Both the position numbers and the translations under genes were made by a program. A stretch of DNA of 64,000 nucleotides from Bradyrhizobium sp. 164 (GTDB lineage: Bacteria > Pseudomonadota > Alphaproteobacteria > Rhizobiales > Xanthobacteraceae): positions 156,545-220,544 of the forward strand of contig NZ_JADPKA010000028.1 in the NCBI RefSeq assembly GCF_023073715.1. Reading direction: 5' to 3'. The notes below the pieces were generated by a model. That model searched no databases. It saw only the letters and a list, made by a program, of their open reading frames with translations, and was not told the origin of the DNA. Positions 1 to 9,507 of the stretch are shown here, piece after piece (within the stretch, counting starts at the first letter, position 1; the number at the start of each line of letters is the position of its first letter).

Positions 1-1486
1 TCGTGAATAGCGGCACGAATGCGGTGACGGTGATGGCGGCGGTGAAGAACACCGCCTTGTTGACCTGGAGCGCGCTGACGAAGATCATCCGCAACCGATC
101 GGTCCAGCGCGCCGCCGAGGGCTGGCCATGGGCGGGGGTGGTCGGGTCGGCGCCCCAATAGCCTTCCGCCAGATTTTGCAGGACTCGTTGACGGCTCTCT
201 GGGCTCGATTGGAAATTGCGGAAAATGTTCTCCATCATGATGACGGCGGAATCCACGATGATGCCGAAATCGACGGCGCCGAGCGACAATAGGTTGGCAT
301 CCTCGCCCTGCAGCACCAGGATCATGATGGCGAAGAACAGCGCGAACGGGATATTGGCGGAGACGATCAGCGCGCTGCGCAAGTCGCCCAGGAATACCCA
401 CTGGATCACGAACACCAGGAGACAGCCGAACACGAGGTTGTGGAGCACGGTGTGGGTCGTGACCCCGACCAGCGAGCTGCGGTCGTAATAAGGGACGATC
501 TTTACGCCCGGTGGCAGTGTGCCGTCGCTGTTGATCTTGGCGACTTCCTCCTCAACCTGCGGAATGATGTCGTTGGTGTGCTGGGTGCGGCCCATGACGA
601 CGATCGCGGCCGCGACGTCGTCGTCCCTGTCTTTGCCGGCGATGCCGAGCCGCGGCACATAGCCCACCGAAACTTTGGCGATGTCCTTGATCTGGATCGG
701 CAGGCCGTTTGACTGAGTCAGGACGATATTCTCGATGTCGGCGACCTTGTAGCCTTTGGTGATGTCGTCAGTGCCGCCGGAGTCGATCAAGCCGATGCCG
801 CGGATGTTGACGGATTGCTGTCCGATCGCGATCTCGCGACCGCCGACATTGGCGTTGGAATTGCCGAGCGCCGTGACCAGCTGCGGCACGGTGATGTTGT
901 AGGCCTCAAGCTTCGAGAGGTCGGCATAGACATTGAACTGCTTGGTGGTGCCGCCCCAGGCATTGACCTGCACCACGCCGGGAATGGTCATCAGGCGGCG
1001 GGTGACCACATAGTCCTGCAGCGTGCGCAGATTGGTCAGGCCGAAATTCGGCGGGCCGACGAGCTGGTAGCGGTAGATTTCGCCGACCAGGCTGGACTGC
1101 TGGATGGTCGGCACCAGATTGCCGGGAAGCTGGATGTTCTGCTGGATGCTGTTGGCGGCCTGCGTCAGCGCAAAATAATAGTCGACGCCGTAATGGAAGG
1201 TGACGCGGACGAAGGACAGCCCGTAGAACGAGGTCGAGCGGATATTGACGACGCCCGGTGTCGGATAGAGCCCGACCTCCATTGGGATCGTGTAGTACTT
1301 TTCCATCTCCTCGGCTGAGAGCCCCGGCGCCTGTGCAGTGATCTCCAGGATCACCGGTGCCGGATTGGGGTAGGCCTCAATATTGAGCTTGCTGAACGCG
1401 GCAAGACCGGCGGCGCAGAACACGACAAGGCCGAGCACGATGATCGCGCTACGCGTCAGGCCGAACTGGATGATACTCTTGACCAC
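1..1486 (-). CDS. Heavy-metal RND efflux permease, N-terminal part (runs off window)
   Basis: Inner-membrane proton-driven efflux subunit of the CzcA/CusA (HME-RND) family. About 495 residues are present, starting with a cytoplasmic tail and TM1, then the porter domain, then the TM region with the family segment GAVDFGIIVDSAVIMMEN that carries the proton-relay acids. The C-terminal half lies beyond the left edge. The frame opens just after the stop of the upstream adaptor gene and has no ATG, so the GTG at 1486 is the best start, with only a weak ribosome site. It follows the membrane-fusion gene in the same direction and would form a tripartite pump with it. The metal is not predictable from this half. 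Confidence 0.85.
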   Translation of the reverse strand, partial: MVKSIIQFGLTRSAIIVLGLVVFCAAGLAAFSKLNIEAYPNPAPVILEITAQAPGLSAEEMEKYYTIPMEVGLYPTPGVVNIRSTSFYGLSFVRVTFHYGVDYYFALTQAANSIQQNIQLPGNLVPTIQQSSLVGEIYRYQLVGPPNFGLTNLRTLQDYVVTRRLMTIPGVVQVNAWGGTTKQFNVYADLSKLEAYNITVPQLVTALGNSNANVGGREIAIGQQSVNIRGIGLIDSGGTDDITKGYKVADIENIVLTQSNGLPIQIKDIAKVSVGYVPRLGIAGKDRDDDVAAAIVVMGRTQHTNDIIPQVEEEVAKINSDGTLPPGVKIVPYYDRSSLVGVTTHTVLHNLVFGCLLVFVIQWVFLGDLRSALIVSANIPFALFFAIMILVLQGEDANLLSLGAVDFGIIVDSAVIMMENIFRNFQSSPESRQRVLQNLAEGYWGADPTTPAHGQPSAARWTDRLRMIFVSALQVNKAVFFTAAITVTAFVPLFT

Positions 1487-1519
1487 GATGTTGAACTTTG
1501 CGCCGGGCGATGCGGTTGG

Positions 1520-2722
1520 TCAGCCCGTGACCGCGGTTGCGAACTTGTTTGAGAGGAAGATGGCGCCAGTTGATGCCACGAGCTCGCCGGGCTTGAGGCC
1601 ATCGACGATCTGACACCAGCCGTCCTGCTCGATGCCAACCTTCACCGTGCGACGCGCGAAGCGGTGCCGGTCGGCGGTAACCCACACGGTCATGGTGCCG
1701 TCACCCTCGCGCACCACGGCCTCCGACGGCAGGGCGACCGATAGCCTCGGCCCGTCGGTCTCGATGGCAAAGCTCGCCAGCATGCCGGCGCGTAGCTTGT
1801 GGGCGGGATCGTCGATCACCGAACGGACCAGTTGCCGGTGTGTGGTCGGATCGATATTGAGTCCCAGGATCGTCACTTGTCCGCGAAACACCTCATCGGG
1901 ATAGGCCGGGACACTGACGGCCACCGGCTGGCCAACCCGGTAGGCCGGCGCGTCGATCTCGATCACATTGGCAACCATCCACATGGTGGAGAGGTCAGCG
2001 AGCGTGTAGGGCGCAGGCGTATTGCCCGGCTGAACATAGAGGCCCGTTGCGGCGTTGCGGGCGACGATCTGTCCGGAAATGGGACTTGGCACGATCAGGA
2101 TCGAATCGACCTTGCGATCTGCCACGATCCGATCGATCTCCTCGTCGGTCTTGCCGAAAATGCGAACCGCGTCGCGTGCCGCCTTGTAATTGCCTTCCGC
2201 GGTCTGCTGATCGGAGGTTGCTTGGTCGACATCCTTCTGCGCGCCACCGCCGGTCTTCAGAAGCTGCTTCACGCGCGTGAGCGTTCGGGTCTGCAACTCC
2301 AGCACTCCGGCGGCCGCGAGCAGGGTGGATTCAGCCTGCAACAGGTCCGGGCTGTCGATGGTGAAGAGGGTCTGTCCCTTAGTGACGGTGTCGCGGACGT
2401 TGAAGAAGGTGTCAACGATCTTACCTGAATTTGGCGTGAACACCTGCACCAGCATGTTCTGGTTGAAGTCGATCGACCCGACCGCGTTCTTTGTGATGCG
2501 GAAGGCACGCGGCTCGGCGGGCCTGATCCTGAAGGCGTCGACCTGCTTGTCCGTGACGTTCACGGCTTGCTGGGCGACATCGACGTCAGTGTTTGCGGCC
2601 GGCTCGCCGACCCTGACCGCGCGCATGTTGCTCGCCTGGATCAGCAGCCAGGCGCCGGCCCCGACGACCGCCACCGCGGCGATGGCCACCGCAAAGCCCG
2701 TATTTCTAGTGGGAAGCGCCAT
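1520..2722 (-). CDS. RND efflux periplasmic adaptor (HlyD/CzcB-like)
   Basis: Membrane-fusion protein linking the downstream RND permease to an outer-membrane channel. The first 30 residues form one hydrophobic signal or anchor segment. Then come a barrel-sandwich half, a coiled-coil hairpin with a QKDVDQATSDQQTAEGN-like stretch, the second lipoyl half (ISGQIVARNAATG), and beta-barrel and membrane-proximal domains. The ATG at 2722 is chosen over an in-frame extension to 2848 because GGAG lies just upstream of it. About 400 residues is normal for the family. The gap to the permease is 33 bp, so the two are an operon. A broken response regulator sits divergently upstream. Confidence 0.85.
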   Translation of the reverse strand: MALPTRNTGFAVAIAAVAVVGAGAWLLIQASNMRAVRVGEPAANTDVDVAQQAVNVTDKQVDAFRIRPAEPRAFRITKNAVGSIDFNQNMLVQVFTPNSGKIVDTFFNVRDTVTKGQTLFTIDSPDLLQAESTLLAAAGVLELQTRTLTRVKQLLKTGGGAQKDVDQATSDQQTAEGNYKAARDAVRIFGKTDEEIDRIVADRKVDSILIVPSPISGQIVARNAATGLYVQPGNTPAPYTLADLSTMWMVANVIEIDAPAYRVGQPVAVSVPAYPDEVFRGQVTILGLNIDPTTHRQLVRSVIDDPAHKLRAGMLASFAIETDGPRLSVALPSEAVVREGDGTMTVWVTADRHRFARRTVKVGIEQDGWCQIVDGLKPGELVASTGAIFLSNKFATAVTG

Positions 2723-2995
2723 GACTGCTCCAGCCCCGTTCTGCTTGTATCGAATGGCCTTCGCGCCTGGCGCGACCGGCCGGGCGCGCAAACTGTGCAT
2801 GCAGCAATGTGGTGGCGCCTGGCGTGGCGCGGAACGCTGTACCAACACGACCTTACATCAACCTGAAGGACGGTCCGTGAGGGCTCAGGCCTTGCTCGTC
2901 GCTTTTTTGCTGGCCGCCGCCGGCGAATGATAGGAGAGAGTGGACTGTGCGGATTATGTCGCGCGTCCAAGATTGTAACCTCGGCTGGTAGTGAA

Positions 2996-3738
2996 ATGCG
3001 CCTTCTGATTGTCGAGATAAGATCGAGCTTTCGCGTCTCATTGCCAAGTGGGTTGGCCGCGGCGGGTTACGAGAGCGACATTGTGAGCAGCGCGGTGGAA
3101 GCGCGAAGCAGTGAACAATGTCGGCTATGCCGCGATGATCCTTGACCTCGGCTTTTCCGATGGGGATGGCTTGTCGACGCTGCGCGAGCTGCGGCGTCAC
3201 AACCATCCGCTTCCGGTGCTGGTATTGACCGCGCGCGGCGGGCTGCAGGACCGTGTCAACGGCCTGCGCAGTGGCGCCGACGATTACCTGGTTAAGCCGT
3301 TCGCGCTAGAGGAGCTGGTGGCGCGGCTGGAGGCGATCTTGCGTCCTTCCGGCCAGTTGCTCTCGGGCGCTCGCTTCGTCTCGACAACCTCGTCTATGAT
3401 ACCGAGAGCGGACAAGTCTTCATCGACGATCAACCCGGATCATGTCCGCCCGCGAAACCTCGGTCCTGGTGATCCTGCTGCGGCGGCAGGGGCGGGTGGT
3501 GCCGAAGACGAATGTCGAGGATCATATTTTTGGGCTCGAGGGCGAGGTCGCCTCCAACGCGGTGGAGGTCTACATCTCGCGCTTACGCAGGCAGCTCGCG
3601 AAGTATGGTGCCGAGGTCGTGATCCACACCATCCGCGGCGTCAATCGGCTGCCGGAGCCAAGCCGTCTTCCGGAGCCAGTGCGGTCCGCGATCACCCCCA
3701 GGCAGCCTGAGCCATCCAGGCATTTTGAGCTGTCTTGA
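2996..3738 (+). pseudogene. OmpR/PhoB-type response regulator, frameshifted
   Basis: Remnant of a two-domain transcriptional regulator. The receiver starts MRLLIVE, continues in a second frame with MILDLGFSDGDG (phospho-acceptor region), TAR and KPF (conserved Lys), and then needs a third frame for the linker (RLDNLVYDTESGQ). The winged helix (SARETSVL ... VYISRLRRQL ... IHTIRGV) is in yet another frame from about 3442. The usual VED acidic pair is altered to VEI, and the C-terminal GYL end is replaced by a repeated RLPEP stretch. At least two or three indels are required, so it is very unlikely to be functional. It lies divergently next to the metal efflux operon and may once have controlled it. 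Confidence 0.85.
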
Positions 3739-4556
3739 CCATAGGCCGCAAGACTTCCTCAGCGGCCCTCGAGCCGATCCCGCAGTCCGGGCTTAGACAT
3801 ACTTCGTGATCAGCTCGAGCTCTTTGCCCTCGCAAGTTGCTGGGCAAATGAGCACAGGCCCCTGTTCGGCCATCTCGACGTGTGTTTTGAGATGGCCGTT
3901 GTCTCGCTTCAGATGGCGGGCGATCACCGCGCGTCTGGCATCCTGGCGTTCTTTTCGGAAACCAACACGTTCTCCCGGGAGGGTGGACGAACGCGGTTGA
4001 CTCCGGGGGGAGCGCAAGCGTAAGGGCCGCTCGCCGTCCGAAAGGTTTCCCTCTGGCGGCGACTTCAACCTGACGATGAGAACATGGGCAGTACCAACAA
4101 TTGCATTGCCGGTTCGGCGCGCTTGACCGGACCCGCACTGCCGCAGGACATGTACGCTTATCGCGACGGCGGCAGCCGCGTGGGCATCGAGGGTCGCAGC
4201 TAGGCGGCCGCTTTCGCTCACCGCCCTCTGTTTGACGCGGATGGAGGTGAGCGATGTTGAAGGCCTTCGCGCTGATTCGGCGCCTCGGGCCGGCGAGTTT
4301 CCCGGCCCCAACCGGAAAGACGTTTCCAGCAAACGACTATGTGCGCGCCGCTCGTCGGCTCGAGGGGCCCTTGGCGCGTCACAACAGGGCAGCGGCTTGT
4401 CTGGCAATGGTCTTTGGTTGGCCCCAGAGCGGATCTGGTCTGTCGCTGGCAGCGCGACGTCGCCGCGCAATCGAAGGTTCAGCCTTTCGGATCTCCCCGC
4501 CTTCGGGCCTCAGCCCGGCTTTTCGGCGTGTCGCGGGCTGCTGTTGGAGCTGTGGA
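3739..4556. other. Gene-poor stretch with two weak small-ORF candidates
   Basis: No recognised gene lies between the broken regulator and the porin. Two short frames look slightly protein-like. On the minus strand, 3980 to 3795 encodes a hydrophilic peptide containing ARRAVIARHLKRDNGHLK and ending ELITKYV, but with no clear start codon. On the plus strand, 4084-4203 encodes 39 residues beginning MGSTNNCIAGSARL and ending VGIEGRS, without a ribosome site. Neither has a recognised family. Both may be remnants. The upstream in-frame extension of the porin frame (4254-4556) has no signal peptide and is not taken as coding. Confidence 0.3.
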
Positions 4557-6548
4557 ATGAAGCGGATTCTGGCGATCGGAAGCGTAAGTGCCTTCCTGAG
4601 CGGAACGACAGTCGCGACGGCCAGCTATGCCGCTGATCTGCCGCTGAAGGCGCCGGCGAGGAAGGCGGTCTACAACTGGACCGGCTTCTACGTCGGCGGA
4701 CACTTCGGTTACGGTGACGCGAGCTTTGGGCCCGGCACCAATCCGCTACCGCAACAGGGTGCCTTCCTGCCTCACAGTGCGATCGGACTAATCGGTGGCT
4801 ACCAGGTCGGCTACAATCGTCAGTTTGCAAGCCGCGTGGTGCTCGGCATCGAGGCGGATGCGACCTTCACGAGTCCCCAGGATGTGCCAGCGCTGGAGCG
4901 GGCGCCAGCGCCCTTCCACACCACGATCGACTACGTCGGCACGGTGCGTGGGCGCGTCGGCTATGCGTTCGACCGCTTCATGCCCTACGTCACCGGCGGC
5001 TTGGCTTGGGGTCATAGCCACATCAATGTCAACGATGGGGACGGCGTCACCGCCGTGTTTCCGGTCGGCGACTACCATACCGGTTGGACCGCGGGACTCG
5101 GCCTAGAATTCGCGATCCGCGGCAATTGGACCGCAAAGGCCGAGTACGAGTATGTCGATTTGGCGCGTCAGACCTACGATATGAGCGGCTTTCGCCTCGC
5201 CAATGTCAACGTCGATCCGCGCATTCATTTGGTCAAGCTCGGCCTGAACTACCAGTTCGGCGATACGCCGTGGATGGCGCCGGTCAATGGCAAGACGAAG
5301 CTACCCGAATCGAACGATTGGAATGTCCACGCGCAGACGACCTTCCTGCCCCAGGGTTACGGGCCGATCCACTCGCCCTACGCCAGCCCGCTCAGCCTTC
5401 CCGGTGGTGGCCAATTGCAGGCGACGTGGACGACCACGGCCTTCCTGGCTGCAAGGCTCTGGGACGGCGGCGAGTTCTATTTCAATCCGGAGCTTGCCCA
5501 GGGCTTCGGCCTCAACGGGACCTTGGGCCTCGCTGGCTTCTCGAACGGCGAAGCGCAGAAGGCCGGCGCCCCCTTCCCGAAGATTCGCGCGCAGCGTTAC
5601 TATCTAAAGCAGACCTTCGGCTTCGGCGGCGAGCAGGAAGACGTCGCTGACGGGCCGAACCAGCTTGCTGGCAAGCGCGACATCGACCGTATCACCGTGG
5701 TCGTCGGCCGTTTCGCGGTCGGCGACTTTTTCGACGGCAACGCCTACGCCAAGGATCCCCGCGCCGACTTCATGAACTGGGCGATGTGGTCGTCGGCTGC
5801 CTACGACTTCCCGGCCGATCTGCCCGGCTATACGCGCGGTGCCGTGGTCGACCTCAACCGCAAGGACTGGGCCGTGCGTGCCGGTCTGTTCCAGGTGCCG
5901 TCGGCGCCCAACAGCGACGTGCTCACCTTCAAGACTGGCGGTGCGGTGGTGGAATTCGAGGAGCGCCATAGCATCGCCGATCAGCCGGGCAAGTTGCGGG
6001 CGGGTGCGTTCTACAACAGCGGCAACACCGCCAACTACGGCGAAGTGCTCGCAATCGCCGCCGCCAACCCGGCGCTCGACATCAATGACATCACCATCGC
6101 CAACCAGCGCGACCGCTCGAAATACGGCTTCTACGCCAACCTTGAGCAGCAAATCGTCAAGGACGTCGGGTTGTTTGCCCGCGCCAGTTGGAACGACGGC
6201 CAGAACCAGATCCTGTCCTTCACCGACATCGACCGCAGCCTGTCCGGCGGCCTGTCGGTTAAAGGCAGTTTCTGGGGACGGCCCGAAGATACGGTCGGCA
6301 TCGGCGGCGCCGTCAATGGGCTTTCCGCCGCTCACCGCGACTTCCTCGCGGCCGGTGGCACGGGTCTGCTGATCGGTGACGGGCGGCTCAACTACAGCCC
6401 GGAGCGAATTCTCGAGGCCTACTACGCCTGGAAGCTCAATAACTGGTCGACGCTGACGCTCGATTACCAGTTCATCGCGAACCCCGCCTACAACGCCGAT
6501 CGCGGACCGGTTTCGATCGTCTCGGGCCGCCTGCACGCCGAATTCTAA
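4557..6548 (+). CDS. Fusion porin: Omp25-like barrel plus OprB-type carbohydrate porin
   Basis: Outer-membrane protein of 663 residues with a clear signal peptide (MKRILAIG ... SYAADLP). Residues 25-240 form an Omp25/31-type 8-strand barrel (NWTGFYVGGHFGYG at the start, VKLGLNYQF at the end). The rest matches the OprB carbohydrate-selective porin family (GEFYFNPE, QRYYLKQTFGFGGE, a C-terminal GRLHAEF ending in Phe). The ATG at 4557 follows a GGAG site and directly precedes the signal peptide. The same frame stays open 303 bases upstream, but that part lacks export features. It should mediate passive uptake of small sugars or anions. The two-barrel architecture recurs in Bradyrhizobium-like genomes. 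Confidence 0.85.
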   Translation: MKRILAIGSVSAFLSGTTVATASYAADLPLKAPARKAVYNWTGFYVGGHFGYGDASFGPGTNPLPQQGAFLPHSAIGLIGGYQVGYNRQFASRVVLGIEADATFTSPQDVPALERAPAPFHTTIDYVGTVRGRVGYAFDRFMPYVTGGLAWGHSHINVNDGDGVTAVFPVGDYHTGWTAGLGLEFAIRGNWTAKAEYEYVDLARQTYDMSGFRLANVNVDPRIHLVKLGLNYQFGDTPWMAPVNGKTKLPESNDWNVHAQTTFLPQGYGPIHSPYASPLSLPGGGQLQATWTTTAFLAARLWDGGEFYFNPELAQGFGLNGTLGLAGFSNGEAQKAGAPFPKIRAQRYYLKQTFGFGGEQEDVADGPNQLAGKRDIDRITVVVGRFAVGDFFDGNAYAKDPRADFMNWAMWSSAAYDFPADLPGYTRGAVVDLNRKDWAVRAGLFQVPSAPNSDVLTFKTGGAVVEFEERHSIADQPGKLRAGAFYNSGNTANYGEVLAIAAANPALDINDITIANQRDRSKYGFYANLEQQIVKDVGLFARASWNDGQNQILSFTDIDRSLSGGLSVKGSFWGRPEDTVGIGGAVNGLSAAHRDFLAAGGTGLLIGDGRLNYSPERILEAYYAWKLNNWSTLTLDYQFIANPAYNADRGPVSIVSGRLHAEF

Positions 6549-7213
6549 CCAGGGGCGGCCTCATGAAGATTCAGAATTTGCGGTGACTCTTGAATCGGTA
6601 GATCCAGTGTCGCGATCCCCTCGGCGGCCTGGAACCGGCTGCCGCTCCCGTCCCCACTACGGGTGTCGTGGCGCTCGTGCCGCCGGCGCTGGTCGTCGCC
6701 AGGCCGACGGCCATTGATCAGCTCAGGCCCGATCATCCCGTGCCGCCACAGGTCGACGTGGAGTCAGTTCTGGCGGTCGCGCCAGCTGCCAGCGACGCGG
6801 TTGCCGCCTCCATGCCTCCGGCGAAGCCGGTCGCCGTTCCCATGGCTGAGCCCGGCGACGATGGACCGGGTGGACGGTAACTTGGCTGGCGTGCTGCTGA
6901 TAGCGTTAGGGCTCATCTCGCTCTTAAGCTCGAGCCGGCCCTTCGGCGGGCCGTGCTGGTTCGGCGATTTCTCGAGGCCAGGTAGGACTTTGTGGCGGTG
7001 TCGCGGAAGACTGATTCTGTCTCTCGCCTTCCCTCTGTCATCGCGGCTCCGGCAGGCGAAAAAGTCCCGCGGGAAGTAGCCTCGTGGTGGCAGGATCGCT
7101 ATCGTCGTCGGGCATGTCGTGACCTTAATGACCGCCTCGTTTCGCCAACGGAGCGCGAGCAATCGCATCGCCGGCGAATGTGCCCGGCAGGCGCCTCACC
7201 GCGAGATCAGACG
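6549..7213. other. No confident gene; low-complexity Pro/Val/Ala frame
   Basis: A plus-strand frame at 6600-6880 reads as a Pro, Val and Ala rich peptide (PPALVVARP, HPVPPQVDVE, PPAKPVAVP) with no ATG, export signal or ribosome site. It could be the relic of a secreted or TonB-like linker protein. The rest, to 7213, has no protein-like frame that I recognise, and I see no RNA gene or repeat in it. Confidence 0.3.
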
Positions 7214-8290
7214 ATGAAAGGGGCTATCGATCTATCGCCTTCGCGTCGCCAAGTGTTGCGGCTGGCAACCATGGTTACGGCATGTGCCCTGGTTGCGAAG
7301 GCTCCGAGGGCCGCGGAGCCTCTAAAGGGGGAAAACAGCAACGCCTATGTCCCTGACGATGGCGTCTCGATCTTCGAGAGCGTGTGGCAGACCGTGCGTG
7401 ATCGCTTTTACGATCCGTGCCACAACGGATTGGACTGGTCGGCAGTTGGGAGAGATATCTTCCAGACGTTCAGCGAGCAACTTCCCAGGACTCTTTGGCG
7501 CGCGTCATTAATTCCATGCTGTCTGAGTTGAACGCTTCGCACACGCGTTTCTATACGCCGGATGAGCCGGAATATTATCAGCTTGCAGACATCTTTGTCG
7601 GCGCGCTGCGACGGCGTGGACTGCAGCGTGCGTTTCCAGACGGCCGCATTTCGTACCCTGGCATCGGTATCATTTCGCGTTTCGAGGCGACTGGTCGCAA
7701 CACGATCACTGGCGTCATTGATGGAACGCCGGCTCAGCAGGCGGGCCTCCGTGCTGGTGACGAAATAATTGCGGCCGACGGGACCGCATTTGAGCCAATC
7801 CGGTCATTTCGTGGGAAGGTCGGCAAATCGGTTGTCTTAGAGGTCCATCGAAGCGCCTCTGGCTGCAAGTCCCGGTCATGCCAGTCGACCTCGAGCCCAC
7901 GAAAATGTTCCTCCGTGGGTTGGAGTCGAGTGCGCGCATCATTGAGTCCAATGGACGACGCATCGGCTATGTCCATGTTTGGTGCTATGCCGGCTCCATC
8001 TATCAACGTGCTCTTGAACGCCTGCTGTCGCAAGGGGCGTTAAAAGACGCGGATGCGCTGATCTGGGATTTGCGGGATGGCTGGGGCGGCGCGCAACCCG
8101 AATATCTCGATCTGTTCATTGCCCGGGCGCCCACGATGCATGTCATTGATCGAAGCGGCAGTAGCGAATTCGTGAATGTGAAGTGCCGCAAGCCCGTTGC
8201 GATGCTCGTCAACGGCGGTACGCGCAGCGGGAAGGAGGTCCTTGCCTATGGCTTCAAAAAGCACCGGTTGGGCGAGCTGATCGGCACCCG
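7214..8290 (+). pseudogene. S41-family (C-terminal processing) peptidase, frameshifted and truncated
   Basis: Relic of an exported serine peptidase. The N-terminus has an Arg-Arg signal peptide (SPSRRQVLRLATMV). The next part needs a shift near 7450 (LARVINSMLSELNASHTRFY), a PDZ-like segment follows (GVIDGTPAQQAGLRAGDEI), and a second shift lies near 7860. The catalytic region then reads ADALIWDLRDGWGG and NGGTRSGKEVLAYGFK, with the expected Ser and Lys. Homology stops abruptly at ELIGTRS, near 8287, where the TAG/AGA-rich end of the fold should begin. From there the sequence belongs to an unrelated COG4705 gene. Two frameshifts plus truncation mean the gene is dead. Confidence 0.8.
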
Positions 8291-8743
8291 CTCGTCCTGG
8301 TTCTGGCCCTTTGGTACGCGAGCGAAAAGACGATCTCCGTTGAAACCGTCAGCACCCCAAAGGTGGAGGCCTTTTATTGGTGCGCGATCACCTTCTCGCA
8401 GACATTGGGCACGGCGCTTGGCGACTGGGTCGCCGATACCGGCGACATCGGCTATGGGAGTGGAGCACTGATTTTCCTCGCCGCCCTGGCGGTCATTGCG
8501 GCGCTCTATTCCTGGACCGGCGTATCGAAAGTTGCGCTGTTCTGGACGGCATTCATCCTGACGCGCCCCCTCGGTGCGATGGTCGGCGACTTTCTCGACA
8601 AGCCCGTCAATCAGGGTGGACTGGCCCTAAGCCGTCCGCTCGCGTCAGCAGTGCTTGCGATCTTCGTTATCGCCTGTCTGTTCGTCCTCCCACAGCGAGC
8701 CGGAACATATCAGCGCAGCTTGCAGGACGAGCCGGAAGGATGA
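8288..8743 (+). pseudogene. COG4705-like membrane protein, C-terminal half only
   Basis: The frame reads LALWYASEKTISVETVST and KVEAFYWCAITFSQTLGTALGDW, then ALFWTAFILTRPLGAMVGDF, ending near KPVNQGGLALS plus a last TM helix. This is the second half of the COG4705 family of polytopic membrane proteins with repeated GT..GD helices; the usual four preceding helices are missing. It has no start codon of its own. Its 5' end abuts the truncated S41 peptidase at about 8287, so the two are joined by a deletion or rearrangement. Function of the intact family is not established. Confidence 0.75.
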
Positions 8744-8792
8744 GGCAAGCGCTCGACGTCGACTTCGCGCCTGATTAGTGTCGTCGGCCCCC

Positions 8793-9281
8793 ATGTCCAG
8801 ATACAGCACTGCCTTGAATCATCCTCCCACCAGAAGCTGCGGCAGCTGCACGGCCTGCTGCGACGGCTGGCTTCAAATCGAAGTGCGGGGACACAAGGTG
8901 CACCAGGGGCAGCCGTGCCCTTTCAGTGTCGCACAGCGATGCGCAATCTACGCTGAGCGTCCCGAGCATCCGTGCCGGGAATTCGTCTGCGGCTGGCTGG
9001 TCGCATCAAGTCCCCTGCCAGATTGGATGCGGCCGGACCAATCGGACATGATCATGTTGGCGGCCAACTTTTTCTGGCGCGGCCTTCCGGTGGATGTCGT
9101 GGTGCCGGCCGGCACGCGGCCGAAGAAGAAAGCGCTGGACTGGCTGACGACGTTTTGCGCCGAAAACAGACGGCTGCTGGTCTACCAGATCGGCGAAGAG
9201 TGGTTCGCGTTCGGACCGCCGCCTTTCCAGACCGACATCGCCGACCGTCTCGGACGCGGCGAAACGCCGTGGGGCGATTGA
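8793..9281 (+). CDS. YkgJ-family cysteine cluster protein
   Basis: Soluble protein of 162 residues with the family motif CGSCTACCDG near the N-terminus, followed by CPF, CAIY and CREFVCGW, together giving the eight-Cys set thought to bind Zn or an Fe-S centre (UPF0153/YkgJ). The C-terminal third (RRLLVYQIGEEWFAFGPPP) is family-like but unassigned. The ATG at 8793 is used; a GTG at 8778 would add five residues, and neither has a strong ribosome site. The gene is intact, unlike the two remnants just upstream. No specific substrate can be inferred. Confidence 0.75.
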   Translation: MSRYSTALNHPPTRSCGSCTACCDGWLQIEVRGHKVHQGQPCPFSVAQRCAIYAERPEHPCREFVCGWLVASSPLPDWMRPDQSDMIMLAANFFWRGLPVDVVVPAGTRPKKKALDWLTTFCAENRRLLVYQIGEEWFAFGPPPFQTDIADRLGRGETPWGD

Positions 9282-9507
9282 AGCAAGCCCCGGAAGCCAT
9301 TCTCTTTTTAGCGAGAAGTCTATCGGCTCGCCACAATGCGGCAGATCGCCGCGCGACACACTTTATCGGTAGTAGTTGCACATCAGGCACACTGGGATGG
9401 AAAGTGAGTAGCATCGCGCTAATCGAGTTGTATACGGTATCTGGCATACGTTACGTTCCACTTTGTCCCGGCCCATTAAAGAGCCTGCGGCGATAGAGGG
9501 GAAACCA

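Noticed and set aside
2978..3005. GTAACC on the plus strand near 2975 as a third SigF promoter
   Set aside because: The base run 16 positions later is TGCG, not CGAA, and it lies inside the start of the broken regulator.
4254..4556. N-terminal extension of the porin frame
   Set aside because: It lacks export features and would place the signal peptide in the middle of the protein.
5604..6536. A 310-codon minus-strand frame
   Set aside because: Antisense to the OprB part of the fusion porin; no motif.
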